The notes: generated by a model from the sequence alone, not told the origin. Positions 24,824 through 34,406 are shown, numbered from the stretch's first letter. The stretch: DNA of 64,000 nucleotides from Shewanella waksmanii ATCC BAA-643 (GCF_000518805.1 NZ_JAEH01000002.1:124001-188000); one strand, 5' to 3'. A program made the numbers and translations.

Positions 24824-26985
24824 AACAGCCAATGTTAGTGATTAAACCCAACCGCAAAGCTCTTTCACTGTGTATCGTCGCTGCGTTAAGCGGCTGTGCC
24901 TCGACTGATGAACCGGTCGAAGGATCACTAGATGATCCAAGGTTTCGTGTACCTGACTCATATCTCGAAGGATCAGGCACGGATAAAAAACAGAGTGATG
25001 CAGCTGAGAACCCTAATAATGAATTTCAACAAGATAGAAAACTTGTAGAGCCGCTGAAATCATTACCAAGTAATCAGGTTAGCTTCGCCGGAAGTGAAAA
25101 GCTGGCAGAGGCTTTTCCTTCTGACGAAATGGTTAAAGTTGCAGCTGAAGAAATGCAACTACAGGATTTTGTTCACTATACCTTTGGCCAGTTGTTGGGG
25201 GCTAATTATGTTATCGATGAAAGTATAAAGTCTGACGGAGCTCCGGTTACGTTAAATATTGCAGAGCCTGTTTCGAAACGCCGTTTGTTTGAGCTTGTTA
25301 ATACTTTGCTTGAGCAACGCGAAGCCAATATCGTATTTGAAAATGACATTTACTTTTTGCAAAAGTTGCCTGCGGGATCTGCTAAAAAGGTAACCACGGG
25401 TATAGGTCGCACCCCTGAATCTGTTCCTTATACAAAGGGTGAAGTACTTCAGGTTGTCCCGTTATTATACGGAGTAAAAATTTCAATAGAGCGAACCTTA
25501 AATCAAATTATTGATGCGCGTATTACAGCAGATTATGAACAAAGCACTATTTTTGTTCGCGGTACAAGAACCGAAGTTATCCGCGCTTTAGAACTGGTTA
25601 ACTTATTAGATGCACCTGCCAATCGGGGCAAAAATATAGGTCTGATTAATTTAACTTTTATTGATATTGGCGACTTTATTAGCGACATCACTGCGCTGTT
25701 GGAAAACGAAGGGGTGCCAATTTCAGCTGTTAAACCTGACAATAAGAATGCCGTGTTAGTACCGATCACCCAAATAGGCGCAGTGGCCGCATTCACATCT
25801 GATGAGATAATTCTTAATCGTATTCGCTATTGGGCACAAATCTTAGATAAACCTAAAGCAGGTACGGGTCTTAGGTACTACACCTATCAACCACAGTATG
25901 CGCGCGCATCTGATATAGGAGAAAGTCTCTCTTCTTTGCTTGGTGCCAAGGCAAGTACAGACACTGCCGCTGCACAAAAAAGAGATTCTAGTGCCTCTGC
26001 GAGTACAAGTAATATCAGAAAAGTGACAGATAGTACGGGTAGAGCGCCGACTGCAAGTAAATCCAAAGTGGGTGCTAGCAGCGACAGTATGAGCTTTGTC
26101 GTGGATGAACGTTCAAATCAACTCATTTTCTATACCACAGGCACTGAGTACCAAAATATCTTACCGCTAATTGACCAACTCGATATCTTACCTAAGCAAG
26201 TCATGCTGGATATAGTGATTGCAGAAGTCAAATTAGAAGGTACTTTCCAGTACGGTGTTGAATGGGCATTGAGCCAAGGCGATGTATCGCTAGGTGGTAA
26301 GTTGGGAACAGGTGGAGAAGGCTTTAAGTTTAGCTTAGAAGGTGTCGATGGCAGTTTGAACGTTGACTTTTTTAAGAAAAACCAGTTTGTAAATGTTTTA
26401 TCTAACCCATCTTTATTAGTGAGGGATGGGGTGTCAGCGAGTATTGTTGTTGGTGATGATATTTCGATTATTGGTGAAACCACTGATGATCCCACTGGCG
26501 GCAATGGTAATAAAACGACAGCCTCCGCTTACCGTAAAACCGGTATCGATGTTTCTGTCACTCCTACGGTTAATGCGCAAGGTGTGGTGATTATGGAGAT
26601 CACTCAATCGATATCTAATGCCACCGAATCCAGCGGTAGTGGCGGTAACCCAAACATTTCGGAAAGACGGTTACAAACAGAAGTGGTAGCTGATAGTGGC
26701 TCGACGATTATTTTAGGGGGACTAATCAGCGAGAATATCGATCAACAAAGCGACGAAACGCCTTGGGTCGCTGATATTCCATTATTGGGGAATCTTTTCA
26801 AGGGGCAAAAAGAGTTAAGTAGCCGGGTTGAGCTAGTGATGTTGGTCACTCCCCGAGTCGTTGACCGTTCTGACAAGTGGGGAGAGATTAAAAATAGTTT
26901 CGCTCAAGGGTTCCAGAACCTTTACATACCTGGATCTCAGCAGGCTGAAGACTCAAAGCCCACAACAGTGGCTATTGAAGAGTAA
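24820..26985 (+). CDS. gspD: Outer-membrane secretin GspD, predicted lipoprotein
   Basis: A 721-residue secretin forming the outer-membrane pore of the T2SS. The signal peptide ends in a lipobox LSGC, with Cys26 as the acylation site. N0/N1-N3-type domains occupy about 90-440, including a Ser/Thr/Ala-rich insert near 385-425. The secretin domain (about 455-690) has VMLDIVIAEVKLEG, the SNPSLLVRDGVSA segment and the signature VPLLGNLF in the form IPLLGNLFKGQ. A short acidic tail follows. A lipidated secretin could reach the outer membrane without a pilotin; none is encoded nearby. ATGA overlap with gspC. Confidence 0.95.
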   Translation: MKQPMLVIKPNRKALSLCIVAALSGCASTDEPVEGSLDDPRFRVPDSYLEGSGTDKKQSDAAENPNNEFQQDRKLVEPLKSLPSNQVSFAGSEKLAEAFPSDEMVKVAAEEMQLQDFVHYTFGQLLGANYVIDESIKSDGAPVTLNIAEPVSKRRLFELVNTLLEQREANIVFENDIYFLQKLPAGSAKKVTTGIGRTPESVPYTKGEVLQVVPLLYGVKISIERTLNQIIDARITADYEQSTIFVRGTRTEVIRALELVNLLDAPANRGKNIGLINLTFIDIGDFISDITALLENEGVPISAVKPDNKNAVLVPITQIGAVAAFTSDEIILNRIRYWAQILDKPKAGTGLRYYTYQPQYARASDIGESLSSLLGAKASTDTAAAQKRDSSASASTSNIRKVTDSTGRAPTASKSKVGASSDSMSFVVDERSNQLIFYTTGTEYQNILPLIDQLDILPKQVMLDIVIAEVKLEGTFQYGVEWALSQGDVSLGGKLGTGGEGFKFSLEGVDGSLNVDFFKKNQFVNVLSNPSLLVRDGVSASIVVGDDISIIGETTDDPTGGNGNKTTASAYRKTGIDVSVTPTVNAQGVVIMEITQSISNATESSGSGGNPNISERRLQTEVVADSGSTIILGGLISENIDQQSDETPWVADIPLLGNLFKGQKELSSRVELVMLVTPRVVDRSDKWGEIKNSFAQGFQNLYIPGSQQAEDSKPTTVAIEE

Positions 26986-27483
26986 TTCATTGCGTAAGTT
27001 TGGCGTCAAATGTAGCTAGATAGACGGGTAATATGTCAAAGTTTTGTCTTAATTGGGTGCAAAAATCTTGCTTGGTTAGGCAAATAATGAACGAAGTTGA
27101 TAAATATCATTTTTTTGCGATTTTTGGTTTGCATTGTATTTAGCAAATTACTACTATCCGCATGGGTGATGATTTTATCATACTGACTTTGAAACAATTG
27201 GCCTTAAGGCCGATAACGGTTGTTAATTACTAGCTGGCAATGGTCAAAAAGTAATAAAAATTTTAACAGTTGTGCGTAAATATTAAGCATTTTCGGTTAA
27301 AGTTGAAAAAATACGAGATTAGAGCTAGTCAAGTGTTGATATGATGTACACGGTATTTTAGAGTTCATCGTGGGTGCGGAAAGAGTTCGCATCTTACTCT
27401 TTTTAGGATAAAAAAAGTATATGCGGAACAACAGCAAGCTAAGCTTGTATTTCGTTCCCAATTTCATGAAATTGGAGATAAGA
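26986..27483 (+). promoter_or_regulatory. Promoter region and structured mRNA leader of the S-layer-like gene
   Basis: An AT-rich, 498-base gap. It contains GGCCTTAAGGCC (27200-27211), a perfect 12-bp palindrome. An extended -10 element TGATATGAT at 27337-27345 lacks a good -35. In the transcript there would be a stem AAAGAGT/ACTCTTT followed by T5 (27380-27404), a palindrome CAAGCT-A-AGCTTG (27435-27447), and CCAATTTCATGAAATTGG (27458-27475), whose 3' arm touches the SD GGAGA. Several stacked structures before a likely very abundant protein suggest mRNA stabilisation or attenuation. Confidence 0.6.
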
Positions 27484-28923
27484 ATGTCTTTTAAAAAAAC
27501 TACGCTGGCACTTGCGCTAGCTTCCGTATGTAGTGCAGCTATTGCTACACCTACTGTAACTGTTCCAAACAGCACTTTCTCTAAGCAAGGTCTAGAGCAA
27601 AAAGCTGGTACCGTTGAAGGCGCTACAGTTGAAATTAAGCACGGTGCTGCCCTTCAGGTTGGTGACCGCATGCTAGTAGAAATCAGTGGTAACACTACTG
27701 TAACTTGGCCAATCACTGTTGATATGTTATCTGGCGACGATACTTCAGTAACCGATCCAGCAACTGATGCTTCTGCTACTGGTGTTTGGGGTCTGTTAGA
27801 TAGCGATGGCGCTACTGCTACCTATCGTCTAACTAACCTTGAAACAGCTGGTGACGTATTGAACACTGTTAACTCTGTAACTAAGTTTGCTGGTTACGAC
27901 GTTGACGTTGTGGATATCTTAGCGTCAGGTGTTAACTTCTCAGTAGATTTTAAACTTGCTGATGGAACTAACGTTGATGGTGATAAGGTGACTAAACCAG
28001 TTGCATCTTCTCAAGATCAGTTTGGCGGGTCCACAATTGCAGGCGTTGATAAAGCTAATGAAGTTGTTGATATCGAAGCTGAGCGTAAGACTTTTGTTGG
28101 CGGCTCTACTCAAGATGTAGTTACCATTACCGCAGCTGCAGAACTTACTCCAGCCGGTGGTTGGGGTAAGCAGAACCAGCTTCCAACTACGGAAGAAGAA
28201 GTTGCTACTGTTAAAAATCAGGTTTTCACGCTTAAAGGTGATTTCACTAGCACAACAGTTACTGCAAATGGTGTAACTATTACTCCTGTTGACGGTAAAG
28301 CTGTTTATACTTACGTGACCGGTTCAGACGCTGGTAGCGCAATTGGTGACCTAACTACTACTGCACAGTTTGTTATTACTCCTACAGGTGCGGCGGCGCT
28401 AAAAGCTCCACAAAGCTTCACAGCTGATGTCGTATATGAGTACTACAACACAGTTATCGCTGGTTCAGCGTTAACGGGTGGTATTGCATCTAGTGACACT
28501 CCACTTGGAATGTTTGATGCTGGTACTAATTTAGATGCAGGTGAGTGGACGCTTAACGGTTCAATCGTTCACGTTCCTTATATGCCTTACGGCCCAGGAA
28601 TCAGCCAAATCGTTTATGTTGACAACAAAGGCACCCAAGATGGTTCTATCTTTGTTGATTGGTATGATGAAGATGGCATGAGCGGTACTTGTGACCTAAC
28701 TACTGACTACGGTGTTGCTGCTACAGCTGGTACTGTTACTAAGTTCACAGCTGAACTTAAGTCTTGTATCCTAGGTGACGCTACATCTGAAGCGAAGAAC
28801 AAAGTTGCATTTACTGTAACTGTTAACTCGCCAGAAGACGACATCACAGTATACTCTGCTTACAATGTTAACGGTTCAGACCGTGGCATGGTAAACAACA
28901 GCCAATACAAAGGCGTTAAGTAA
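27484..28923 (+). CDS. Abundant secreted protein, probable S-layer subunit (Slr4-like)
   Basis: A 479-residue secreted protein. The signal peptide is SFKKTTLALALASVCSAAIA, with cleavage before TPTVTV. The mature chain is rich in Thr, Val, Ala, Asp and Gly, predicted all-beta and acidic. It has few cysteines (two near the C-terminus, in GTCDL and KSCIL, able to form a disulfide). A distinctive C-terminal segment reads WTLNGSIVHVPYMPYGPGIS, then QIVYVDNKGTQDGSIFV. Codons look highly biased, as in abundant proteins. ATG at 27484 has GGAGATAAGA upstream. A strong terminator follows. Size, composition and marine context suit the Slr4 S-layer family of Pseudoalteromonas; this is from memory of the family and not proven. 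It directly follows the T2SS genes that could export it. Confidence 0.65.
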   Translation: MSFKKTTLALALASVCSAAIATPTVTVPNSTFSKQGLEQKAGTVEGATVEIKHGAALQVGDRMLVEISGNTTVTWPITVDMLSGDDTSVTDPATDASATGVWGLLDSDGATATYRLTNLETAGDVLNTVNSVTKFAGYDVDVVDILASGVNFSVDFKLADGTNVDGDKVTKPVASSQDQFGGSTIAGVDKANEVVDIEAERKTFVGGSTQDVVTITAAAELTPAGGWGKQNQLPTTEEEVATVKNQVFTLKGDFTSTTVTANGVTITPVDGKAVYTYVTGSDAGSAIGDLTTTAQFVITPTGAAALKAPQSFTADVVYEYYNTVIAGSALTGGIASSDTPLGMFDAGTNLDAGEWTLNGSIVHVPYMPYGPGISQIVYVDNKGTQDGSIFVDWYDEDGMSGTCDLTTDYGVAATAGTVTKFTAELKSCILGDATSEAKNKVAFTVTVNSPEDDITVYSAYNVNGSDRGMVNNSQYKGVK

Positions 28924-28947
28924 TTAACCCCTAACTATTGATGTAAT

Positions 28948-28973
28948 AAAAGGCGACTTAGGTCGCCTTTTTT
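28948..28973 (+). terminator. Strong intrinsic terminator after the S-layer-like gene
   Basis: AAAAGGCGAC, loop TTAG, GTCGCCTTTTTT: a GC-rich stem with six T. It isolates the S-layer-like transcript from the glycosylation genes. Confidence 0.95.
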
Positions 28974-29003
28974 ATTGGTTTAAGTAAATGTTAAGGTTTA
29001 AAT

Positions 29004-30788
29004 GTGATAGTAAATAAAACGAGCTTTGTTATATCATTGTTGCTAATAGGGCTGTGTTTTATCTGTTATTACCCCGCAATTTACGCACCATTCTATATCG
29101 ATGACTTTGGTTCACTTGTTGGAAACTCAAAGTTAAACGCGATCAATATACCGGATCTTTGGTCTAGCTACGGCATGCGCTTCATTGGCTATCTATCTTT
29201 TGCGTTAAGCTCAGTCTATTTCGGAGAACAGCCGCAAGATTTTAGATGGTTGAATATCTTGATTCATGCCGCAGTTGCCATCAGTGTGTTTATATTGATC
29301 AGATTACTACTCATTAGTGTTTGGGTTAAGGGCAAGGATAAGGATAAGGAGCTCTTGATTGGGCCAATCGAACATAAAAAGGTTGTTCTTGTCGCCGCCA
29401 TATTGGCATGTGTTTATGCGGTGCATCCACTGAACACGCAGGCTGTGACCTATGTAGTTCAAAGGCTAGCCTCCTTAGTCACGCTTTTCTATCTTCTAGC
29501 TTGTGTTAGTTATCTCTATGCCCGTATAACGACGGATAAAGTTAAACGCTGCCTCTCTGCCGCTTTTTGTTTCGCAACTTTTGCATTAGCTATTTTAACA
29601 AAGCAGAATGCGGTCACTTTGCCGTTGATGTTACTATTATTTGAAGTGACGTTATTTGCTTCTAGGCGATTTAAACGGAATTTGTTGTTTGCTGGTATGG
29701 TTTGTTTACTGCTAAGTTTTATGGCAACACTGCTCCCAGCCTTTGAGCATTCGCTTGCCTTGATTGACAGCGCTAGCCGAGAAACTACGTTAATTAGTCG
29801 AGTTGATTATTTTGCTACTCAGATGGCAATAATCCTTGACTATATGAATAAATTTTTCTGGCCAACAGGCCTACAGTTAAATTACCCCAATATTACTAAG
29901 ATTGGTTTCACCGAAACGGTAACATGGCTGGCAGCAATGGCACACATAACTATTGTGGCGGTCAGTATAGTTGCTTATAAACGTTTCCCTTTAATTACAA
30001 TTGGTGTTTTCTTTTACTATATAGCTCACCTAGTAGAGTCAAGCATCATTCCAATCACCGATATCGGTTTTGAGCATCGTGCTTACCTTCCCAATGTAGG
30101 CTTGATAATTTGTTGGGCCGGCGTGCTTATCGAGCTCTCAAATAAACTCGGCAATAAACTAATCGTTGCTGTTGGTGCGCTGGTCGTATGTTGCCTAGGT
30201 TATTTAACATACGATAGAAATACACTATGGTCTGATAAAAAAGCATTTTCTCAGAATGAAGTCATAGTCGCACCTCAATCGATTCGCGCGCATACTATGC
30301 TAGCCGCGGTTTATGTTAATGAACAAAAGCCCCTTGATGCCATGCGTGAATATCAAGTTGCTATAGATTTAAGCGTTGAACAGGGTAAGGTTAGTTATGG
30401 TTTGTTACGTGACTATATACGTGTTCTATATTCACTAGGGCAATATGAAAGTGCAGGTACGCTTACAACATTGGTTATGAAGTACACCAGTGCTCACAGG
30501 CGTAAAGACAGGAGTGAAGTGTTAGCCTTAATTGCGGTGAGTCATATGCAGGCTAGCCGATTTGGCTTTGCTAAAGGATTACTACGCCAGTCGCTGAAAC
30601 TTGATCCAGCCAATGGATTTGCAGTTTATCAATTAGGTAGTTTGCTTTGGCGTCTAGGTGAACGTGAAGAGGCGCTGAAGTTAGTTGAAGGCTTTAATCC
30701 TAAAAGCGATGAAGATCAAGCTGTTGCTCAGTTACATCAGCAAATGTTGCAGATAATTTCGACAGAACAGCTAGATATGCAACAATAG
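29004..30788 (+). CDS. TMTC-like GT-C glycosyltransferase with C-terminal TPRs
   Basis: A 594-residue membrane protein. The N-terminal part (about 1-405) has around a dozen membrane helices. The first outer loop carries an acidic pair, YIDDFGSL, as in GT-C enzymes. The family-like segment HPLNTQAVTYVVQRLASL is at about 140-160. The C-terminal part (about 420-590) contains TPR-type helices (for example LGRLREALK-like repeats ending LGEREEALKLV). This layout is that of the TMTC O-mannosyltransferase-like proteins, which use lipid-linked sugars and modify proteins outside the cytoplasm. Start GTG at 29004 with AAGG upstream. It lies directly after the S-layer-like gene and before a polyprenyl-phosphate sugar synthase, which suggests protein O-glycosylation. 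Confidence 0.75.
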   Translation: MIVNKTSFVISLLLIGLCFICYYPAIYAPFYIDDFGSLVGNSKLNAINIPDLWSSYGMRFIGYLSFALSSVYFGEQPQDFRWLNILIHAAVAISVFILIRLLLISVWVKGKDKDKELLIGPIEHKKVVLVAAILACVYAVHPLNTQAVTYVVQRLASLVTLFYLLACVSYLYARITTDKVKRCLSAAFCFATFALAILTKQNAVTLPLMLLLFEVTLFASRRFKRNLLFAGMVCLLLSFMATLLPAFEHSLALIDSASRETTLISRVDYFATQMAIILDYMNKFFWPTGLQLNYPNITKIGFTETVTWLAAMAHITIVAVSIVAYKRFPLITIGVFFYYIAHLVESSIIPITDIGFEHRAYLPNVGLIICWAGVLIELSNKLGNKLIVAVGALVVCCLGYLTYDRNTLWSDKKAFSQNEVIVAPQSIRAHTMLAAVYVNEQKPLDAMREYQVAIDLSVEQGKVSYGLLRDYIRVLYSLGQYESAGTLTTLVMKYTSAHRRKDRSEVLALIAVSHMQASRFGFAKGLLRQSLKLDPANGFAVYQLGSLLWRLGEREEALKLVEGFNPKSDEDQAVAQLHQQMLQIISTEQLDMQQ

Positions 30789-30843
30789 CCAATGATAAAT
30801 TGAGTTTTTTTGACTTGTTATGCGCATTTAAGGCAATAAGCTT

Positions 30844-30852
30844 GATATAATC
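30844..30852 (+). promoter_or_regulatory. Extended -10 promoter before the glycan operon
   Basis: TGATATAAT matches the extended -10 consensus (TG-n-TATAAT). It lies 62 bases before the GT2 start at 30914. No clear -35 at the usual distance, as allowed for extended -10 promoters. Likely start of the glycan transcript. Confidence 0.6.
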
Positions 30853-30913
30853 GATTATTATGTTTAATTCCAAGCATAGAAGATGTGTTGGTCGTCAGGT
30901 AGATTAGTGAACA

Positions 30914-31642
30914 ATGAAACAAGCTATTGTAATTCCAGCATTTAATGAAGTAAAGACGATAGCTAGCGTATTAAAGTCACTAGAACAGTTATCAGAATTT
31001 GACGTAGTAGTTGTTGACGATGGCAGCGTTGATGGTACCGGCGCAGAAGTTAAGCGTTTTCCAGGAGTTGTATTACTGACTTTATCGAGTAATTTGGGCG
31101 CTTGGAAGGCGATGCAAACAGGTATTCGATTTTGTTATACCCATGGTTATGACAGGGTAGTAACCTTCGATGCCGATGGTCAACACATACCTGCTACCAT
31201 CCCTAAGTTAATAAAACACAAGCTTCTTACTGGGTCAGATGTAGTCATCGGTTCTTGTACCCAAAGAGGTAGCTTGGCTAGGCATATTGCATGGCGATTT
31301 TTTCGTTTGCTCTCCGGCATTAAAGTGTTCGATATCACTTCGGGGTTGCGAATATATAACAAGGACGCTATCTCAGTTTTGAGTAGTAAGCAGGCTACCT
31401 TATTGGAGTATCAAGACGTTGGTGTACTCTTGATGCTAAAAAGTTATGGCTTGACGTTTACAGAATTAAAAGTTGCTATGAAGCCTCGGCAGGATGGCAT
31501 ATCAAGAATCTTTCATTCTTGGTGGGCCGTCGCTTTCTATATGGCACATACCACATTACTCTGTCTCAGCAAAATCCGAAAAAATCATCGCTTGGCTGAT
31601 GTGAGTTCCCATCATAATTTAGAAAAAACTAACAATGCATAA
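30914..31642 (+). CDS. GT2 polyprenyl-phosphate glycosyltransferase (DPM1/ArnC-like)
   Basis: A 242-residue GT-A enzyme with the dolichyl-phosphate-mannose-synthase pattern: VIPAFNEVKTI at the N-terminus, VVVDDGSVDGT, and the metal-binding DADGQH. It ends in a region with little membrane character, so the partner membrane protein is probably the next gene (DUF2304), with which it overlaps by eight bases. In the family such enzymes transfer a sugar from a nucleotide donor to undecaprenyl or dolichyl phosphate for later use by GT-C transferases. A GT-C candidate lies immediately upstream. Confidence 0.86.
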   Translation: MKQAIVIPAFNEVKTIASVLKSLEQLSEFDVVVVDDGSVDGTGAEVKRFPGVVLLTLSSNLGAWKAMQTGIRFCYTHGYDRVVTFDADGQHIPATIPKLIKHKLLTGSDVVIGSCTQRGSLARHIAWRFFRLLSGIKVFDITSGLRIYNKDAISVLSSKQATLLEYQDVGVLLMLKSYGLTFTELKVAMKPRQDGISRIFHSWWAVAFYMAHTTLLCLSKIRKNHRLADVSSHHNLEKTNNA

Positions 31643-32015
31643 TTATCAAATTTTTTCCGCTATCATAGCCGTCATATTCTTTATAACTGCTTTTGTTTTG
31701 GTTAGGAGAGATACCATACTTCCGGGTTCCGCTTTGCGCTGGACATTACTATCCATACTTATTCTTATATTAGGCGTGTTTCCTCAACTATCCGATATTG
31801 CAGCTAAATTTTTAGGTATAAGCTATCCACCAATACTGCCAGTATTATTTGCCTGTATGATCTTACTTTTTAAAGCACCGCTTAATGATATACAGCGAAC
31901 TAAAGATCGGATCAAGCTTGAAAGGCTAGTTCAACGGGTGGCTATGTTAGAGCAAAAGATCAATCAAAATACTGATAATAACGATGGTCTAAAAAAAGGG
32001 AGCGTAAAAGGTTAA
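31635..32015 (+). CDS. DUF2304 membrane protein
   Basis: A 126-residue protein with three hydrophobic segments (about 5-22, 36-52, 62-82) and a charged coiled coil at the C-terminus (RLVQRVAMLEQKI). The DUF2304 family regularly sits beside DPM1-like GT2 genes in glycan loci. Function is unproven; a membrane anchor or flippase-like helper for the lipid-linked sugar is plausible. Overlap with the GT2 gene supports a complex. Confidence 0.8.
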   Translation: MHNYQIFSAIIAVIFFITAFVLVRRDTILPGSALRWTLLSILILILGVFPQLSDIAAKFLGISYPPILPVLFACMILLFKAPLNDIQRTKDRIKLERLVQRVAMLEQKINQNTDNNDGLKKGSVKG

Positions 32016-32016
32016 T

Positions 32017-32790
32017 ATGACTTTTTTTCAGTACTTCCCACTTATCCACCTTATGGCAAGAATGAAACTTAAGTCTAAAGCGAACGCCCTAGTACTGAGT
32101 TATGTGTGGTGGATTTTGGAGCCACTACTTTTTGTATTGATGTTTTATTTCGTCTTTAAGTTTTTGTTACATAGAGGACGGGAAGATTTTCTTATTTTTC
32201 TTATTATCGGAAAAATACCTTTTCTCTGGTTTTCAAAGAGTGTCACTTCAGCTGCTAATGCGCTAATTGAAAACAGGGGGCTAATTAACCAAAGGGCAAT
32301 ACCTAAATTCGTTTTTCCGTTAGTGAATATTAACGAAGCAGCATACCAGCAAGTAGTAACTTTCAGTGTGCTCATGCTTTACGTTATTTTTAGCGGCTAT
32401 AACGACTTTGGTTTGTGGTGGCAAATGATACCGCTGATATTGCTTCAGTACTTGTTGATATGTGGTCTAGGTAGCTGTTTTACATTGTTTGTTACCTATC
32501 TTCCCGATTTTAGATTGATTGTGCAGATGTTTATGATGGGGATGATGTTTTGTTCGGGCATATTTTGGAGCATTGGCGATATTGCTGATCCACATTTGCA
32601 AAAAATGATTTTGTTATTTAACCCTATGGCGGTCATTATCGATGGCTATCGTCAGGTCTTAATGCATGGACAAGTACTAAACTTTTTAGCCTTCTTACCA
32701 GCTTTAGCTATATCCCTTGGTCTTAATTTTATCGGTTTTGGAGCGCTGAAAAAGTTTGATGGCCTGTTGACTAGAAGGGTGTTTATGTAA
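32017..32790 (+). CDS. wzm: Wzm-like ABC exporter permease for polysaccharide
   Basis: A 257-residue permease of the ABC-2 type with six membrane helices. An amphipathic N-terminus is followed by SYVWWILEPLLFVLMFYFVF, the usual opening of O-antigen/capsule permeases. It should form, with the next gene, the exporter that moves an undecaprenyl-linked or lipid-linked glycan across the inner membrane. The stop overlaps the ATPase start by one base. Confidence 0.9.
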   Translation: MTFFQYFPLIHLMARMKLKSKANALVLSYVWWILEPLLFVLMFYFVFKFLLHRGREDFLIFLIIGKIPFLWFSKSVTSAANALIENRGLINQRAIPKFVFPLVNINEAAYQQVVTFSVLMLYVIFSGYNDFGLWWQMIPLILLQYLLICGLGSCFTLFVTYLPDFRLIVQMFMMGMMFCSGIFWSIGDIADPHLQKMILLFNPMAVIIDGYRQVLMHGQVLNFLAFLPALAISLGLNFIGFGALKKFDGLLTRRVFM

Positions 32791-33500
32791 TGTCTGATGT
32801 TATCTTGTCAGCTGAGTCGGTTACTCTTGAATATCAAAGTCGTACAGGCTTTCTTAAGCAGTTTACGCATAAAGCGATAGATGATGTTAGCTTTCAGATC
32901 GGTCGAGGAGAGGTGTTCGGTATTCTGGGTCGAAATGGTTCAGGCAAATCGTCATTATTGAAGTTGTTAGCTGGAACATTAACACCTGATAGTGGACAAG
33001 TAGTTTGTGAACCGTCTGTTACTCGTTCGCTATTAGCACTCGGCCTTGGATTTAATAACAATCTTAGTGGTCGTGATAATGCGCTGATTAGCTGTATGCT
33101 CAATGGTTATACGCAAAAAGAAGCAATCCCATTGGTTCAGCAAATAGGTGAATTTTCAGAGTTAGGACAGTTTTTTGACCAACCCGTAAAAACTTACTCT
33201 TCAGGGATGAGGAGTCGGTTAGGTTTTGCATCCGCTGTATTGGCTAAAGTTGATATTCTATTAATTGACGAAACCTTAAGTGTTGGAGACAACGCTTTCA
33301 AACAGAAAGCTGAAAATGCTCTACTTAAGAAAATTTCAGGCGACCAAACCGTTATTTTTGTGTCACATAGTATTCAACAGATCAACAAGTTATGTAGTCG
33401 TTGCTTATGGTTAGAAAAAGGCAAAACTATCACCGTAGGTCCAACGAAAGAAGTTATGGCTAAGTACTTAGATACCGAACAGGAACAAGTGAAGATTTAA
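32790..33500 (+). CDS. wzt: Wzt-like ABC exporter ATPase, short form
   Basis: A 236-residue ATPase. Walker [10 protein letters not shown] is near residue 48, signature YSSGMRSRL near 131, and Walker [13 protein letters not shown] near 155, where the SVGD ending is typical of polysaccharide exporters. The carbohydrate-binding C-terminal domain of terminator-type Wzt is absent, so the exporter is of the KpsT/short-Wzt type, not coupled to a capped O-antigen end through that domain. Confidence 0.92.
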   Translation: MSDVILSAESVTLEYQSRTGFLKQFTHKAIDDVSFQIGRGEVFGILGRNGSGKSSLLKLLAGTLTPDSGQVVCEPSVTRSLLALGLGFNNNLSGRDNALISCMLNGYTQKEAIPLVQQIGEFSELGQFFDQPVKTYSSGMRSRLGFASAVLAKVDILLIDETLSVGDNAFKQKAENALLKKISGDQTVIFVSHSIQQINKLCSRCLWLEKGKTITVGPTKEVMAKYLDTEQEQVKI

Positions 33501-33501
33501 T

Positions 33502-34383
33502 ATGAATAGAAAAGGAATTGTTTTAGCTGGGGGGTCAGGAACGCGACTTTATCCGCTTACGCAAGTGGTCAGTAAACAGCTGATGCCTGTTTATGATAAA
33601 CCCATGATCTATTATCCCATCTCTACACTAATGAGTGCGGGGATTAGAGAAATATTGATTATCGCAACAGCAGTAGAGTTGCCGCGATTTCAGGAATTGT
33701 TAGGCGATGGCAGTAGTTGGGGAGTTCGATTTGATTATGTTGCCCAACCTTCGCCCGATGGTCTTGCACAGGCTTTCATTTTAGCTGAAGATTTCCTGCA
33801 AAGCGCCAGCGCTGCTTTAGTTTTAGGTGATAATTTATTTTATGGGCACGAACTACCTCAAACGCTACAAAGAGCGAATCGAGTTATCCACGGTGCAACG
33901 GTATTTGGGTACCATGTTGCCGAACCGTCTGCCTATGGAGTAGTGGAATTTGATGCAAATGGTACAGTTGTATCGATTGAAGAGAAACCTGAGGTACCCA
34001 AGTCAAACTATGCTTTGCCAGGGCTGTATTTTTTTGATAGTCAAGTCGTTGATTTTGCAAAATATGTTAAACCATCAGCTAGAGGGGAGCTTGAGATAAC
34101 CGATGTGATTGAGCAATATTTAAGACATGAGTCGCTTAGTGTTGAAATTATGGGTAGAGGAACCGCATGGCTAGATACCGGAACTCATGACAGTCTGTTG
34201 CAAGCGTCGCAATTTATCGAGACCATTGAGAAGCGCCAAGGGTTAAAAGTTAATTGTCCGGAAGAAATAGCATTTAGAATGGGATATATTAGCGACCAAG
34301 AGCTTCGTGAATTAGCCATGCCTTTGAAAAAGTCTGGATACGGTCAATATCTTTTGAATCTTTTAGAGCAAAAGCTGTTTTAA
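33502..34383 (+). CDS. rmlA: Glucose-1-phosphate thymidylyltransferase RmlA
   Basis: First step of dTDP-L-rhamnose synthesis (glucose-1-phosphate plus dTTP). Signatures: [16 protein letters not shown] at the N-terminus, then [15 protein letters not shown], and GDNLFYGH. The length of 293 aa is standard. It begins a compact rmlA-C-D-B block. Confidence 0.97.
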   Translation: MNRKGIVLAGGSGTRLYPLTQVVSKQLMPVYDKPMIYYPISTLMSAGIREILIIATAVELPRFQELLGDGSSWGVRFDYVAQPSPDGLAQAFILAEDFLQSASAALVLGDNLFYGHELPQTLQRANRVIHGATVFGYHVAEPSAYGVVEFDANGTVVSIEEKPEVPKSNYALPGLYFFDSQVVDFAKYVKPSARGELEITDVIEQYLRHESLSVEIMGRGTAWLDTGTHDSLLQASQFIETIEKRQGLKVNCPEEIAFRMGYISDQELRELAMPLKKSGYGQYLLNLLEQKLF

Positions 34384-34406
34384 TTATCATTTAAATATAT
34401 AGATTT

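Noticed and set aside
27421..27483. Longer N-terminus of the S-layer-like protein from ATG 27421
   Set aside because: Adds a 21-residue stretch before the signal peptide and lacks a good SD; ATG 27484 has GGAGA and a clean signal peptide.
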